64,000 nt of DNA from Vallitalea guaymasensis (GTDB lineage Bacteria > Bacillota > Clostridia > Lachnospirales > Vallitaleaceae), in the NCBI RefSeq assembly GCF_018141425.1, contig NZ_CP058561.1, positions 3,100,001 through 3,164,000 on the forward strand, in the 5' to 3' direction. Both the position numbers and the translations under genes were made by a program. Below the pieces are notes generated by a model. The model was not told where the DNA came from, ran no database searches, and saw only the letters and a program-made list of their open reading frames with translations. How positions within the stretch are numbered: position 1 is the first letter of the stretch; each line of letters opens with the position of its first letter. Below are positions 35,803 to 46,081 of the stretch, piece after piece.

Positions 35803-36909
35803 ATGAATAACAAAAACATAAAATTAGTGATTATAACTTTTTTAATAACGATAATACTTTTTATTGGCTGTACAAAATCTACAATTAGCAAAGATTCAAG
35901 TTCAGAGAGCATAACATTGACAGATATGCTGGGAAGAACTATAGGGATGGATACCAATGCTGAGAAGATAGTTGCTATTGGACCAGGAGCATTAAGGCTG
36001 TATTGCTACATAGATAGTGCAGATAAAGTAGTTGGAATAGAACAGATAGAAAAGGACCATCTTACAGGAAGACCCTATGCTCTTGCTAATGAATCATTGA
36101 AGGATTTAGAAGTCATAGGTCCAGGAGGACCAAATAATTCTCCTGACGCTGAAAAACTTTTATCAGTAAAACCTGATGTAATATTTTCAATGTATGCATA
36201 TGATAAAGCTGCTGTAGATGAACTGCAAGCTAAGACTGGCATACCAGTAGTGGCATTGAGCTATGGTAAAGTATCGACTTTTGACCCCGCTGTGTATGAT
36301 TCATTAGAAATCATAGGAAAAGTTATGGGTAAGGAAAATAGAGCTAGTGAAGTCATCAATTTTATGAAAGAATGTCATGATGATTTGAACAATAGAACAA
36401 AAGATCTTGAGGAAGATGAAAAATCAAATTCATATATAGGTGCTTTATCATATAAAGGAAGTCATGGTATAGAAAGTACTTATGGTGATTATTCCTTATT
36501 CAAGGCAATTAATGCAAAGAATGTTGTAGATGAAATTGGAAAAACAGGTTCTTTAATGATAGATAAAGAAAAGCTCATTGAATGGAATCCTGATAAGATA
36601 TTTATTGACTATGGTGGACTTAATTTGGTAAAAGATGATTATAGCAAGAATCCAGATTTTTATAACACATTATCTGCCTTCAAAAATGGTGAGTTGTACT
36701 CACAATTGCCATATAACTTTTATCATACTAACATAGGGACTGCAATGGCAGATGCATATTATCTTGGGAAAGTTCTTTACCCTGATAGTTTCAAGGATAT
36801 AGAACCTGAGGAAAAAGCAGATGAGATTTATAAATTCCTGCTAGGTAAACAAGTATATAAGAAAATGGCTGAGGATTTTGGTGAGTTCGGTAAAATCTTA
36901 ATGAATTGA
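35803..36909 (+). CDS. FecB/TroA-type substrate-binding lipoprotein
   Basis: This 368-aa protein has a lipoprotein signal with lipobox Phe-Ile-Gly-Cys (C23), then a class III periplasmic-binding fold. Typical segments are Leu-Thr-Asp-Met-Leu-Gly-Arg-Thr-Ile, Lys-Pro-Asp-Val-Ile-Phe-Ser and Trp-Asn-Pro-Asp-Lys-Ile-Phe-Ile-Asp. It binds a metal or metal complex outside the membrane and hands it to the FecCD-type permease. The gap of 52 bases to larC suggests one operon. Ligand not readable from sequence; nickel is the contextual guess. Confidence 0.9.
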   Translation: MNNKNIKLVIITFLITIILFIGCTKSTISKDSSSESITLTDMLGRTIGMDTNAEKIVAIGPGALRLYCYIDSADKVVGIEQIEKDHLTGRPYALANESLKDLEVIGPGGPNNSPDAEKLLSVKPDVIFSMYAYDKAAVDELQAKTGIPVVALSYGKVSTFDPAVYDSLEIIGKVMGKENRASEVINFMKECHDDLNNRTKDLEEDEKSNSYIGALSYKGSHGIESTYGDYSLFKAINAKNVVDEIGKTGSLMIDKEKLIEWNPDKIFIDYGGLNLVKDDYSKNPDFYNTLSAFKNGELYSQLPYNFYHTNIGTAMADAYYLGKVLYPDSFKDIEPEEKADEIYKFLLGKQVYKKMAEDFGEFGKILMN

Positions 36910-36961
36910 TTAATTCTTAGGGGATAAATAATTAATATATGAAGAAAAGGAGTAGACTAGA

Positions 36962-38197
36962 ATGAAAGTTTTATACTATGACTGTTTCGCTGGAATAAGT
37001 GGAGATATGAACTTAGGTGCATTAATAGATTTAGGTGTGGATAAAGATTATCTTATAGAAGAACTGAATAAACTGACTATATCACAAGAATTCAAGATTA
37101 AGGTTGAAACAAAGCAGAAGATGGGAATTACAGGAACGAAAGTAGATGTGATTCTAGAAAACAGTAATGATACTCATACCCATGAACATATTAATACACA
37201 TTCACATCATCACGAACATGAGCATACAGAAAAACATACACATCATCATGAACATAGAAATCTAAATAGTATATATAAGATTATTGATGATAGTGATTTA
37301 AACGAGAACGTGAAGAAATTAAGTAAGGATATGTTTTTAGTTGTAGCAAAAGCTGAGGCAAAAGTACATGGGAAATCTATAGAAGAAGTCCATTTTCATG
37401 AAGTAGGAGCTGTTGATTCCATAGTTGATATTATAGGAGCAGCTATATGCATTGATGATCTCAAGGTAGATAGAATCATGTCTTCTACAGTAGAATTAGG
37501 TGGTGGATTCGTTAAATGTGCTCATGGAATCATTCCTGTTCCAGCCCCTGCAACTACAGAAATTCTTACTCACATACCTGTACACATGGGAAAAGTGAAT
37601 TCTGAGACAACAACTCCTACAGGAGCTGCAATATTAAAGACTATGGTTAATGAATTTACCGATAAAATAGATTTCAAAATAATAAAAACAGGGTATGGAC
37701 TAGGTACCAAAGATTTTGAAATACCAAATGTATTAAGGGCTTTTTTAGGTGAAGTTGATGATAAAGTCAAAGATGTACAGACAATGTTAGAAATCAATAT
37801 TGATGATATGAATTCAGAGCTGTTTGGTTATATAGAGGATAAACTTTTTGAAAATGGAGCACTGGATGTATATAAAACACCTATCATCATGAAAAAAGGA
37901 AGACCAGCCATTAAATTAAGTGTCTTAGCTAATTCAACTAGTTTACATAAAATTGAAAATGTATTACTAGTGGAGACAACTACCTTAGGTCTTAGAAAAT
38001 ATACAGTTGAAAAAGTAATGCTGGACAGAGAGTTCATAATCATTTCAACAAAATATGGAGATATACCAATAAAAAAAGGACTATTAGATGGTAAAGTCAT
38101 AAAAATGAAACCTGAATATGAAGTATGTAAAAGATTGGCAAAGGAAAATGAAGTACCAATAAGAACTATTTATGATGAAATATATAAATTAACTTGA
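36962..38197 (+). CDS. larC: Nickel-pincer cofactor nickel insertase LarC
   Basis: This 411-aa LarC inserts nickel into the pyridinium-bisthiocarboxylate mononucleotide that becomes the LarA cofactor, at the cost of CTP. The N-terminal Tyr-Asp-Cys-Phe-Ala-Gly-Ile-Ser-Gly-Asp-Met and the Glu-Val-Gly-Ala-Val-Asp-Ser motif are typical. A His-rich segment at residues 71-98 is a plausible nickel store. The gene is one uninterrupted frame, unlike the larC1/larC2 arrangement of lactobacilli. larE follows closely. Confidence 0.93.
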   Translation: MKVLYYDCFAGISGDMNLGALIDLGVDKDYLIEELNKLTISQEFKIKVETKQKMGITGTKVDVILENSNDTHTHEHINTHSHHHEHEHTEKHTHHHEHRNLNSIYKIIDDSDLNENVKKLSKDMFLVVAKAEAKVHGKSIEEVHFHEVGAVDSIVDIIGAAICIDDLKVDRIMSSTVELGGGFVKCAHGIIPVPAPATTEILTHIPVHMGKVNSETTTPTGAAILKTMVNEFTDKIDFKIIKTGYGLGTKDFEIPNVLRAFLGEVDDKVKDVQTMLEINIDDMNSELFGYIEDKLFENGALDVYKTPIIMKKGRPAIKLSVLANSTSLHKIENVLLVETTTLGLRKYTVEKVMLDREFIIISTKYGDIPIKKGLLDGKVIKMKPEYEVCKRLAKENEVPIRTIYDEIYKLT

Positions 38198-38210
38198 TTG
38201 GAGAATGCTT

Positions 38211-39023
38211 ATGGACAAATACAATACATTAATACAGTACTTGAAAAAATTAGAAAAGGTAATAATAGCTTTTTCAGGAGGAGTGGACAGTACTTTTTTG
38301 CTGTATGCAGCAAAAGAGGCATTAGGCGATAATGTAAAGGCTGTAACAATAAACTCCCCTTATATAGCAAACTGGGAAATTGAAGAATCCATAGAATTTA
38401 CACAAAAAATAGGAGTAAAACATGATTTTTTAGAGGTGGATATTGTAGAAGATATAAAGAATAATCCAATAGATAGATGCTATCTATGTAAAAAATATAT
38501 CTTCCAAAAGATTAAGGAAAAGGCTAAGAATGAAAATTACAAATACATTATTGATGGAACCAATTTTGATGATATAAAAGATTATAGACCAGGTATGAAA
38601 GCATTGAAAGAATTAGAGATTGTAAGCCCCTTACTGATATGTGAGATTACTAAATCTGATATTAGAGAGATGGCGAGGAATAAACAATTAGAAGTATGGA
38701 ATAAACCTTCCTATGCCTGCCTTTTGACTAGAATACCCCATGATACAGTAATAGAAAATACTACCTTATCTAGGATAGAAGAAGCAGAAAAATATTTGAT
38801 GAATAAGGGTATGAGAGCATGTAGGGTGAGAGTACATGGAAACTTAGCGAGAATAGAATTGACCAAGAATGATTTAGGTAAGATATATGATGAAAAAGTA
38901 AGAGGTAATATTACTGATTATTTTTCAAAAATAGGTTTTGACTATACTACATTAGATTTACAAGGTTATAAAATGGGTAATTTCAGTATAAAAGATATTG
39001 AGGCAGGTGATAAGGATGAATGA
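38211..39023 (+). CDS. larE: Sulfur transferase LarE
   Basis: ATG 38211 is preferred because GGAG at 38200-38203 is 7 bases upstream; ATG 38205 is too close. The 270-aa PP-loop enzyme activates the cofactor precursor with ATP and donates sulfur, in the founding member from a sacrificial Cys. The PP-loop Ser-Gly-Gly-Val-Asp-Ser-Thr is at 22-28. The matching Cys is probably C170 in Pro-Ser-Tyr-Ala-Cys-Leu. A Cys-X2-Cys pair lies in Arg-Cys-Tyr-Leu-Cys-Lys. It overlaps larB by 8 bases. Confidence 0.92.
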   Translation: MDKYNTLIQYLKKLEKVIIAFSGGVDSTFLLYAAKEALGDNVKAVTINSPYIANWEIEESIEFTQKIGVKHDFLEVDIVEDIKNNPIDRCYLCKKYIFQKIKEKAKNENYKYIIDGTNFDDIKDYRPGMKALKELEIVSPLLICEITKSDIREMARNKQLEVWNKPSYACLLTRIPHDTVIENTTLSRIEEAEKYLMNKGMRACRVRVHGNLARIELTKNDLGKIYDEKVRGNITDYFSKIGFDYTTLDLQGYKMGNFSIKDIEAGDKDE

Positions 39024-39762
39024 AAAAGATATTATACAGCTGTTGGAGCAATTGAAAAATAATGATATATCTGTAGATGAAGCATATGGAGCAATAAAAG
39101 ACCTGCCATTCAAGGACCTTGGTTTTGCTAAGATTGATAATCATAGAGAAATCAGAGTAGGATATCCAGAAGTGATATATTGCGAAAATAAAACTATATC
39201 TCAAGTTAGAGAAATAATAAAATTCATGTTAACTAAAAATAATAATATTTTGGCAACGAGAGCAAGTAAGGAGATGTTTGAAGAAGTTAAGGATCTCCAT
39301 AAGGATTTAAGATATAACGAATTAGGAAGAACCATAACTTATGAGACAAATAAAATTCCAAGAACGGAATCTTATATTGCTATAGTTTCAGCAGGTACTT
39401 CTGATCTGGCAGTAGTTGAAGAAGCAAAAGAAACTGCCTTAATACTTGGAAACAAAGTAGAGGTAATAACTGATGTTGGTGTAGCAGGCATTCACAGGTT
39501 ATATGCTAGACTAGATATCATTAGGGAAGCGAAGGTCATTATCGTAATAGCTGGTATGGAAGGAGCATTAGCCAGTGTAGTCGGAGGTTTGGTGGATAAG
39601 CCAATCATAGCAGTTCCAACAAGTGTTGGTTATGGGGCTAACTTCAATGGTTTGTCAGCGTTACTTTCCATGTTGAATAGCTGTGCATCTGGTGTTTCAG
39701 TGGTTAATATAGATAATGGATTTGGTGCGGCTTATAATGCCAGTATGATTAATAAAATATAA
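39016..39762 (+). CDS. larB: Nicotinate adenine dinucleotide carboxylase/hydrolase LarB
   Basis: This 248-aa PurE-like protein performs the first step of nickel-pincer cofactor synthesis, carboxylating and hydrolysing NaAD. The C-terminal AIR-carboxylase-like core shows Ser-Ala-Gly-Thr-Ser-Asp, Asp-Val-Gly-Val-Ala-Gly-Ile-His-Arg, Ala-Gly-Met-Glu-Gly-Ala-Leu and Pro-Thr-Ser-Val-Gly-Tyr-Gly. ATG 39016 is preferred over the TTG/GTG starts slightly upstream. It is the last lar gene here; no larA racemase is found in the window. Confidence 0.92.
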   Translation: MNEKDIIQLLEQLKNNDISVDEAYGAIKDLPFKDLGFAKIDNHREIRVGYPEVIYCENKTISQVREIIKFMLTKNNNILATRASKEMFEEVKDLHKDLRYNELGRTITYETNKIPRTESYIAIVSAGTSDLAVVEEAKETALILGNKVEVITDVGVAGIHRLYARLDIIREAKVIIVIAGMEGALASVVGGLVDKPIIAVPTSVGYGANFNGLSALLSMLNSCASGVSVVNIDNGFGAAYNASMINKI

Positions 39763-39866
39763 TAAAAAACACCTTTATAAAATCTTAAGAAATAATTTAT
39801 CAAAAAGCAATTTTTCCTAACCTAATTTATGATATAGTTAAGAAAAACATGAAAGGAAAGATTGAT

Positions 39867-40820
39867 GTGGAGAACTATCCAGATAATTATAGCAAGGTAC
39901 GTAATAATACTAATAGAAAACAAAATCGCCGAACAGCAACAGGTGTCATATTCTTTTTATTAAGTTGTGGTTTAATAGCTTTTATGGCTTACAAAATAGT
40001 AAATCAGGGCAACTCTATAGCAAACAATGTTAGAAGTGAAGAAATTAATTTTGAATATGAGAGAGAAGTTACAACAAGAGAAAATGTAACTGCCCCTGAA
40101 CCTACAGAAGAATATCCAGCTGATATACCTAATAGAGAAGAACTTATAGAATTAGCTGGAAAGTATCCAGATGTAAAAACCATATTAAAGAATGTAGAAA
40201 ACTACCCAGATGAACTTTTAGAACTTATAGTAAGAAATCCAGAGACAATAAAATTTGTCCTAGATTATCCCAATAAATATCCAGCAGTAGATGAGGATAG
40301 TTCAATAGACATCACTCAGGAATATAAGGAAGGCGATATACCACTATTTTTACAATGGGACCAACGTTGGGGATATTATAATTACGGAAATTCTCCAATA
40401 GGACTTTCCGGTTGTGGACCAACAGTTTTATCAATGGTCATAGTGGCACTTACTGGTGATACTGAGAAAAATCCAAAATTTGTATCAGATTTCAGTTATG
40501 AGAACGGGTACTTTGTAGAAGGTTCAGGGTCTAGCTGGTCTCTTATGACAGATGGTGCCGAATCCTTTGGATTGAATTCAACAGTATTACCGTTAAGTGA
40601 AAAAACTATTAAATCAAATCTAAGAGAGGGTAATCCAATAGTTGTTAGTTTGAGACCAGGAGATTTTACTACAACAGGTCATTTCATTGTTTTGACAGGT
40701 ATTACAGATGAGGGGAAAATAACAGTGCATGACCCAAATAGTATAGAAAGAAGCAATAAAGAATGGGATATAGATGTTTTTATGAAACAATCTAAAAATC
40801 TATGGGCATTCAGTAGTTAG
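39867..40820 (+). CDS. Membrane-anchored C39-like peptidase
   Basis: I favour GTG 39867, since AAAGGA ends 9 bases before it; ATG 39849 has no ribosome site. The protein of about 317 residues has a basic start, one membrane helix (about 24-45), an acidic/proline linker and a C39-like papain-fold domain from about 155. The catalytic Cys is in Leu-Ser-Gly-Cys-Gly-Pro-Thr and the His in Gly-His-Phe-Ile-Val-Leu. The domain faces outside. Such proteins occur widely in Clostridia and are thought to act on wall or peptide substrates; the target is unknown. No ABC-exporter domain is attached. Confidence 0.8.
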   Translation: MENYPDNYSKVRNNTNRKQNRRTATGVIFFLLSCGLIAFMAYKIVNQGNSIANNVRSEEINFEYEREVTTRENVTAPEPTEEYPADIPNREELIELAGKYPDVKTILKNVENYPDELLELIVRNPETIKFVLDYPNKYPAVDEDSSIDITQEYKEGDIPLFLQWDQRWGYYNYGNSPIGLSGCGPTVLSMVIVALTGDTEKNPKFVSDFSYENGYFVEGSGSSWSLMTDGAESFGLNSTVLPLSEKTIKSNLREGNPIVVSLRPGDFTTTGHFIVLTGITDEGKITVHDPNSIERSNKEWDIDVFMKQSKNLWAFSS

Positions 40821-40832
40821 CACTTTACATAT

Positions 40833-40848
40833 ACTTGTATGTATGATA
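40833..40848. promoter_or_regulatory. AraR box 1 upstream of araR
   Basis: ACTTGTATGTATGATA resembles the AraR consensus ATTTGTACGTACAAAT, on the plus strand. Confidence 0.6.
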
Positions 40849-40853
40849 ATATT

Positions 40854-40870
40854 AGCTTATACGAACAAGT
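40854..40870. promoter_or_regulatory. AraR box 2 upstream of araR
   Basis: Read on the minus strand this is ACTTGTTCGTATAAGC, a second half-conserved AraR box. Two boxes just before araR suggest autorepression with co-operative binding. Confidence 0.55.
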
Positions 40871-40889
40871 TAGATGAGGTGTGCTATAA

Positions 40890-41975
40890 ATGAATATTGG
40901 TAAGGAACCAAAGTATAAACAATTAATGGATTTTATTATAGAATATATAAAAAATGGTGATCTGAAACATAACGATAAGATTTTTTCAGAAAATGAACTA
41001 ATGGAGAAGTTTAATATCAGTAGACATACTGTAAGAACAGCCATAAATAGATTAGTTAATGAAGGATGGTTATATAAACAGCAAGGGAAAGGTACATTTG
41101 TATCTGACCCATCAGCTCATTTAAAGAACAAGGGTAAACTAATTGGTGTTGTAATAACTTATTTAAAAGATTATATATTCCCTGATATCATAACAGGAAT
41201 AGAAGAAGTATTGAGCGAAGAAAATTATAGTATTCTTTTGGGTAGTACCAATAATAAAATTGAAAAAGAGAGAATGGTTCTTACTAATTTATTAAACAAT
41301 AATTTGGCAGGTCTTATTATTGAACCTACAAAGAGTGTTTTCCCTAATCCTAATAAAGATATATATCAGAAATTCATAGATAGAGGGATTCCAATCATAT
41401 ATATACATGGACACTATAACAATATATCTGCTTCTTACATAGAGGAAGATGACAATCTAGCAGGTTTTATGGCAACAGAACACTTAGTTGAATTAGGGCA
41501 TAAGAATATAGGCGGAATCTTCAAGAGTGACGATATTCAAGGACATGGACGATATGAAGGATTCATAAATTGTTTAAGGAAGCATGATTTGCCAATCTCA
41601 GAAAAAGGAACCATGTGGTTTAGTACTGAAGATATTGGTACTTTCTACAAGGATGAATCATACAGTAAAATAATTATAGAGAGATTGAGGGATTGTACAG
41701 CAGTGGTTTGTTATAATGACCAGATAGCTCTTAGGATATTAGAGATATTTGATAAAGCTGGAATAAATGTACCAGAGAATTATTCAGTAATAGGTTTTGA
41801 TAATTCTAAGATAGCTGAATCTGCAAAGCTGACAACAATTGCACATCCTAAGTCTGCACTGGGTTCCAAAGCAGCTAAATCATTGATTAAGATTATCAAT
41901 AATCAAAATCTAGTTATAAAAGAAAAGATGAGACCAACACTAATAGTAAGGGAATCATCAAAAAAAATAAAATAA
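40890..41975 (+). CDS. araR: Arabinose repressor AraR
   Basis: The 361-aa regulator joins a GntR-type winged helix (about 1-75; Phe-Ser-Glu-Asn-Glu-Leu and Ser-Arg-His-Thr-Val-Arg) to a LacI-like sugar-binding domain (about 85-361; Gly-Val-Val-Ile-Thr-Tyr, Val-Ile-Gly-Phe-Asp-Asn-Ser). This fusion is the hallmark of AraR. L-arabinose is expected to release it from DNA. AraR boxes lie before this gene and between it and araA, matching control of both. Confidence 0.92.
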   Translation: MNIGKEPKYKQLMDFIIEYIKNGDLKHNDKIFSENELMEKFNISRHTVRTAINRLVNEGWLYKQQGKGTFVSDPSAHLKNKGKLIGVVITYLKDYIFPDIITGIEEVLSEENYSILLGSTNNKIEKERMVLTNLLNNNLAGLIIEPTKSVFPNPNKDIYQKFIDRGIPIIYIHGHYNNISASYIEEDDNLAGFMATEHLVELGHKNIGGIFKSDDIQGHGRYEGFINCLRKHDLPISEKGTMWFSTEDIGTFYKDESYSKIIIERLRDCTAVVCYNDQIALRILEIFDKAGINVPENYSVIGFDNSKIAESAKLTTIAHPKSALGSKAAKSLIKIINNQNLVIKEKMRPTLIVRESSKKIK

Positions 41976-41988
41976 TTTTTTTTAACCT

Positions 41989-42006
41989 AACTTGTACGTA
42001 CGAATT
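41989..42006. promoter_or_regulatory. AraR operator of the araABD operon
   Basis: AACTTGTACGTACGAATT is a near-perfect AraR box centred on GTACGTAC. It overlaps a candidate -35 (TTGTAC), so bound AraR should block araA transcription. Confidence 0.8.
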
Positions 42007-42079
42007 ACAGTAAAATAGTAATATATGTAAGTATATATTATTTAATATATAAAATAAAAAAAGAAAGAAGGAGATTAAT

Positions 42080-43588
42080 GTGGAGAACATAAAAAAAATG
42101 GAAATATGGTTTGTAACAGGAAGTCAACATCTGTATGGGGAAGAAACTTTGAAGCAAGTTGCTGTTGATGCAGAGACAATAGCTCAGGGATTAAATGAAA
42201 AGGTTAATTTTCCTGTTTCAATAATCTATAAGCCAACTGTTACTACTAATGATGAAATCTACAAAATATGTTTAGAAGCAAATCATAATGAAAAATGTAT
42301 AGGATTAATTACGTGGATGCATACATTTTCACCTGCAAAAATGTGGATAGCAGGACTTACTAACCTAAAAAAACCTTTTGTTCAATTTCATACACAATCT
42401 AACAGATGTATTCCTTGGTCAGAAATCGATATGGATTTTATGAATCTCAATCAAACTGCTCATGGTGGTAGAGAATTCGGTTTTATTGGAAGCAGATTAA
42501 GAAAAGAGAGAAAGGTCATAGTAGGTTATTGGGAAGATGAGGAACCAATACATGAATTAGAGACTTTCATAAGAGCAGCGGCGGCTTGGCATGATAGTAA
42601 ACAATTAAAGATAGCAAGATTTGGTGATAACATGCGAGAAGTTGCAGTTACCGAAGGAGACAAGGTTGAGGCTCAAATCAAGTTTGGGTATTCAGTAAGT
42701 GGATATGGATTAGGTGATTTAACTAAACATCTTGAAACAATACAACAAGATGAGATAGATGCAATATTAAAGGACTATGAAGAAAAGTATATTGTTGATG
42801 AGAAATTAAAAGAAAAGGGTGACATGAGAGAATCTCTCATTGAGGCTGCTAAGATAGAAATAGCATTGACTAGATTTTTAGAAGAAGGCGGATTCAAAGC
42901 TTTTACTACAACTTTTGAAAATCTCTATGGATTAACACAGTTACCTGGTTTAGCGGTACAACGTTTAATGGAAAAGGGTTATGGATTTGGAGCAGAAGGA
43001 GATTGGAAAACAGCTGCTTTAGTTCGTTCTATGAAAGTCATGAGCTATGGACTAGAAGGTGGTACCTCATTCATGGAAGATTATACCTACAACATGGATA
43101 AAGATAATGAGATGGTTTTAGGTTCACATATGTTGGAAGTTTGTCCATCAATATCCCAAGGAACTAAGCTTTCACTTGAAGTACATCCACTGGGAATAGG
43201 TGGAAAGGAAGATCCTGTCAGATTAGTGTTCAATACTCCAGAAGGTAAAGCGATAAATGCTTCAATAATGGATATGGGAAGTAGATTTCGAATGGTAGTT
43301 AATGAGTTAGAAGTTGTCAAGCCACTTGCTGACTTACCTAATCTACCTGTTGCCAGAGTTTGCTGGAAGCCATTACCTGACATGAAAACTTCTGTAGCAG
43401 CTTGGATATATGCTGGTGGCGCCCATCATTCAGGATTCAGTAAAGCAATAACTACTGAACATCTAAGGGATTTTGCTTCAATGGCAGATATTGAATTGGT
43501 TGTTATTGATAAAGATACTGATGTAGAAGATTTCAAGAAAGAATTGAGATGGAATGATATCTATTACCATATAGGTAAAGGTATTTAA
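42080..43588 (+). CDS. araA: L-arabinose isomerase
   Basis: This 502-aa enzyme converts L-arabinose to L-ribulose, the first catabolic step, in the cytoplasm with Mn2+. Family features include the N-terminal [11 protein letters not shown], [13 protein letters not shown], and late Gly-Gly-Ala-His-His. Length is as expected. A GTG start lies 8 bases after GGAG. First gene of araA-araB-araD under AraR control. Confidence 0.95.
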   Translation: MENIKKMEIWFVTGSQHLYGEETLKQVAVDAETIAQGLNEKVNFPVSIIYKPTVTTNDEIYKICLEANHNEKCIGLITWMHTFSPAKMWIAGLTNLKKPFVQFHTQSNRCIPWSEIDMDFMNLNQTAHGGREFGFIGSRLRKERKVIVGYWEDEEPIHELETFIRAAAAWHDSKQLKIARFGDNMREVAVTEGDKVEAQIKFGYSVSGYGLGDLTKHLETIQQDEIDAILKDYEEKYIVDEKLKEKGDMRESLIEAAKIEIALTRFLEEGGFKAFTTTFENLYGLTQLPGLAVQRLMEKGYGFGAEGDWKTAALVRSMKVMSYGLEGGTSFMEDYTYNMDKDNEMVLGSHMLEVCPSISQGTKLSLEVHPLGIGGKEDPVRLVFNTPEGKAINASIMDMGSRFRMVVNELEVVKPLADLPNLPVARVCWKPLPDMKTSVAAWIYAGGAHHSGFSKAITTEHLRDFASMADIELVVIDKDTDVEDFKKELRWNDIYYHIGKGI

Positions 43589-43627
43589 TCATAAGTTGAT
43601 ATTTCATTTATCAGAAAGGGGATTAAT

Positions 43628-45304
43628 ATGAGCAAATATACAATTGGTATAGATTATGGAACACAATCAGGTAGAGCAGTTGTTATTGACGTTAATACAG
43701 GAGAGCAGTTGGGAGAGGCTGTTACAGCATATCCTGATGGAGTAATTGATGAAAAATTACCTAATAGTGATATTAAGTTAGAACATGATTGGGCTCTTGA
43801 AAATCCAGATGATTATTTATATGTATTGGAAACAGCAGTGCCAAAAGCAGTTGAAATATCAGGAGTAGATGTGAGTGACATTATTGGAATAGGAATCGAT
43901 TTTACATCATGTACTATGATGCCTGTCAATAAAGAGGGGAAAGTTTTATGTCAACTTAATCAGTATAAAGAGAATCCACATGCATGGGTAAAATTATGGA
44001 AACATCATGCGGCTCAAGATGAAGCTGACAGGCTAAATGCTATAGCCAGAGAAAGAAATGAAGAATTCCTTAGTAGATATGGAGGGAAAATATCTTCCGA
44101 GTGGCTCATACCAAAGATATGGCAGATATTGAATGAAGCACCAGAAATATATGAAGCGGCAGAATATTTTATGGAAGCTACAGATTGGATTACAATGCAG
44201 CTTACAGGCAATCTAGTGAGAAACAGTTGTACAGCTGGATATAAAGCCATTTGGAATAAGCAGAAAGGTTTTCCCGATAAAGAGTTTTTCAAGGCTCTAG
44301 ATCAACGACTAGAGAATTTAGTAGATGATAAGTTAACAGGTCCTATTGAACCAATTGGAAGTAAAGCAGGAGAATTGACAGAAGCTATGGCTGAAAAGAT
44401 GGGACTTAGATCAGGTATTGCAGTTTCTGTGGGTAATGTAGATGCTCATGTTGCGGCTCCAGCAGTCAAAGTAGTTAAACCGGGCAAGATGCTTATGATA
44501 ATGGGCACATCAACATGTGATATTTTACTAGGAGATAAAGAAAAAATAGTTGATGGTATGTGTGGAGTAGTAGAAGATGGAGCAGTTGCAGGGTATTTTG
44601 CATATGAAGCGGGACAATCAGCTGTAGGAGATATTTTTGAATGGTTCGTCAATAATTGTATTCCTGAGAGTTATATGCAAGAGGCAGAAGAAAGAAATAT
44701 AAATATTCATAATCTACTAGAAGAAAAAGCCAACAAGTTAAAGCCTGGTGAAAGTGGTTTGTTAGCCCTTGATTGGTGGAATGGGAATAGATCAACATTA
44801 GTTGATACCAATCTTACAGGTATGTTTTTGGGAATGACATTGTTGACAAAGCCAGAAGAGATGTATAGAGCGTTGATTGAAGCTACAGCTTTTGGTAAAA
44901 GAATGATCATAGAAACATTCAGGGAAGCAGGGGTTCCTGTTAAAGAACTATATGCTTGTGGCGGTTTGCCTGAAAAAAATAGGATGTTAATGCAGATATA
45001 TTCTGATGTAACTAATATGGAGATTAAGATTTCAGCTTCAAAACAGACTCCAGCCCTAGGTTCAGCTATGTTTGGAGCGGTTGCAGCAGGAAAATGCAAT
45101 GGCGGATATGATTCGATTATAGAAGCATCAGAACATATGGCAAAGGTAAAAGATGAAAGTTATGTACCAATTGAAGAGAATGTTCAGATATATAACAAGC
45201 TATTTGCTGAGTACAAAAGATTGTACCAATATTTTGGTACAGGTGAAAATAACGTAATGAAAAGGCTTAAGAAATTAAGTCAATCTCTAACTAGGGAGGG
45301 ATAA
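43628..45304 (+). CDS. araB: Ribulokinase
   Basis: This 558-aa FGGY kinase phosphorylates L-ribulose to L-ribulose 5-phosphate. The N-terminal ATPase motif Ile-Asp-Tyr-Gly-Thr-Gln-Ser-Gly-Arg is at about 7-15. Trp-Leu-Ile-Pro-Lys near 160, the Gly-Asn-Val-Asp-Ala-His-Val segment and the late Ala-Cys-Gly-Gly-Leu-Pro-Glu-Lys-Asn are typical of AraB. It is followed by araD after one base, indicating tight translational coupling. Confidence 0.95.
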   Translation: MSKYTIGIDYGTQSGRAVVIDVNTGEQLGEAVTAYPDGVIDEKLPNSDIKLEHDWALENPDDYLYVLETAVPKAVEISGVDVSDIIGIGIDFTSCTMMPVNKEGKVLCQLNQYKENPHAWVKLWKHHAAQDEADRLNAIARERNEEFLSRYGGKISSEWLIPKIWQILNEAPEIYEAAEYFMEATDWITMQLTGNLVRNSCTAGYKAIWNKQKGFPDKEFFKALDQRLENLVDDKLTGPIEPIGSKAGELTEAMAEKMGLRSGIAVSVGNVDAHVAAPAVKVVKPGKMLMIMGTSTCDILLGDKEKIVDGMCGVVEDGAVAGYFAYEAGQSAVGDIFEWFVNNCIPESYMQEAEERNINIHNLLEEKANKLKPGESGLLALDWWNGNRSTLVDTNLTGMFLGMTLLTKPEEMYRALIEATAFGKRMIIETFREAGVPVKELYACGGLPEKNRMLMQIYSDVTNMEIKISASKQTPALGSAMFGAVAAGKCNGGYDSIIEASEHMAKVKDESYVPIEENVQIYNKLFAEYKRLYQYFGTGENNVMKRLKKLSQSLTREG

Positions 45305-45305
45305 T

Positions 45306-45998
45306 ATGTTAGAAAAATTGAAGCAGGAAGTTTTGGAAGCCAACCTTGAATTACCCAAAAAAGGTTTAGTAGTCTACACATGGGGAAATGTTAGTGGTAT
45401 TGATAGAGATAAAAATCTAGTTGTAATAAAACCTAGTGGAGTAAAATACGAAGATTTGACTATAGATAAACTGGTAGTCATTGATTTAGATGGGAATGTT
45501 GTTGAAGGTGATTACAAGCCATCTTCTGATACAGCAACACATTTGGAATTATATAAAGCCTTTGGAGAAATTGGAGGAGTTGCCCACACTCATTCTGAAT
45601 GGGCGACTAGTTATGCACAAGCTGGTGTCAATATTCCACCACTTGGTACAACACATGCAGATTATTTTTATGGAGATATTCCATGTACTAGAGCTATGAG
45701 AGCTGAAGAAATACAAAAGGAATATGAAAAACAGACAGGTAAGGTTATAATAGAGACATTTGACGGTCATAATCCCATGGAAGTTCCAGCTGTACTAGTT
45801 AAGGAACATGGACCATTCACTTGGGGGACAGATGCTCATAATGCTGTTTATAATTCCGTAGTTCTTGAAGAAGTTGCTAAGATGGCAGTTAAAACTTTTA
45901 CTATAAAAAATGATATATTCGCACATAAGATGAGCCAAGATTTGCTAGATAAACATTATCTAAGAAAACATGGGGTTAATGCTTATTATGGGCAATAG
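45306..45998 (+). CDS. araD: L-ribulose-5-phosphate 4-epimerase
   Basis: This 230-aa class II aldolase-like enzyme makes D-xylulose 5-phosphate and feeds the pentose phosphate pathway. Zinc ligands are expected in Gly-Val-Ala-His-Thr-His-Ser (two His) and a later His in Val-Tyr-Asn-Ser-Val-Val-Leu-Glu context. Thr-Trp-Gly-Asn-Val-Ser-Gly near the N-terminus binds phosphate. It completes the arabinose pathway; no arabinose transporter is encoded next to it. Confidence 0.95.
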   Translation: MLEKLKQEVLEANLELPKKGLVVYTWGNVSGIDRDKNLVVIKPSGVKYEDLTIDKLVVIDLDGNVVEGDYKPSSDTATHLELYKAFGEIGGVAHTHSEWATSYAQAGVNIPPLGTTHADYFYGDIPCTRAMRAEEIQKEYEKQTGKVIIETFDGHNPMEVPAVLVKEHGPFTWGTDAHNAVYNSVVLEEVAKMAVKTFTIKNDIFAHKMSQDLLDKHYLRKHGVNAYYGQ

Positions 45999-46036
45999 AT
46001 TGTTAGTGTAATATTATATAGGATTGAAGAATACCA

Positions 46037-46079
46037 AAAGAAAGTTACTGTACTATAAATAGAAGCAGTAGCTTTCTTT
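46037..46079. terminator. Terminator after araD, shared with the toxin gene
   Basis: The 14-base arms AAAGAAAGTTACTG and CAGTAGCTTTCTTT pair with one G-U. The hairpin lies between convergent araD and yoeB, and T-rich DNA borders it, so it may serve both directions. Confidence 0.7.
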
Positions 46080-46081
46080 GA

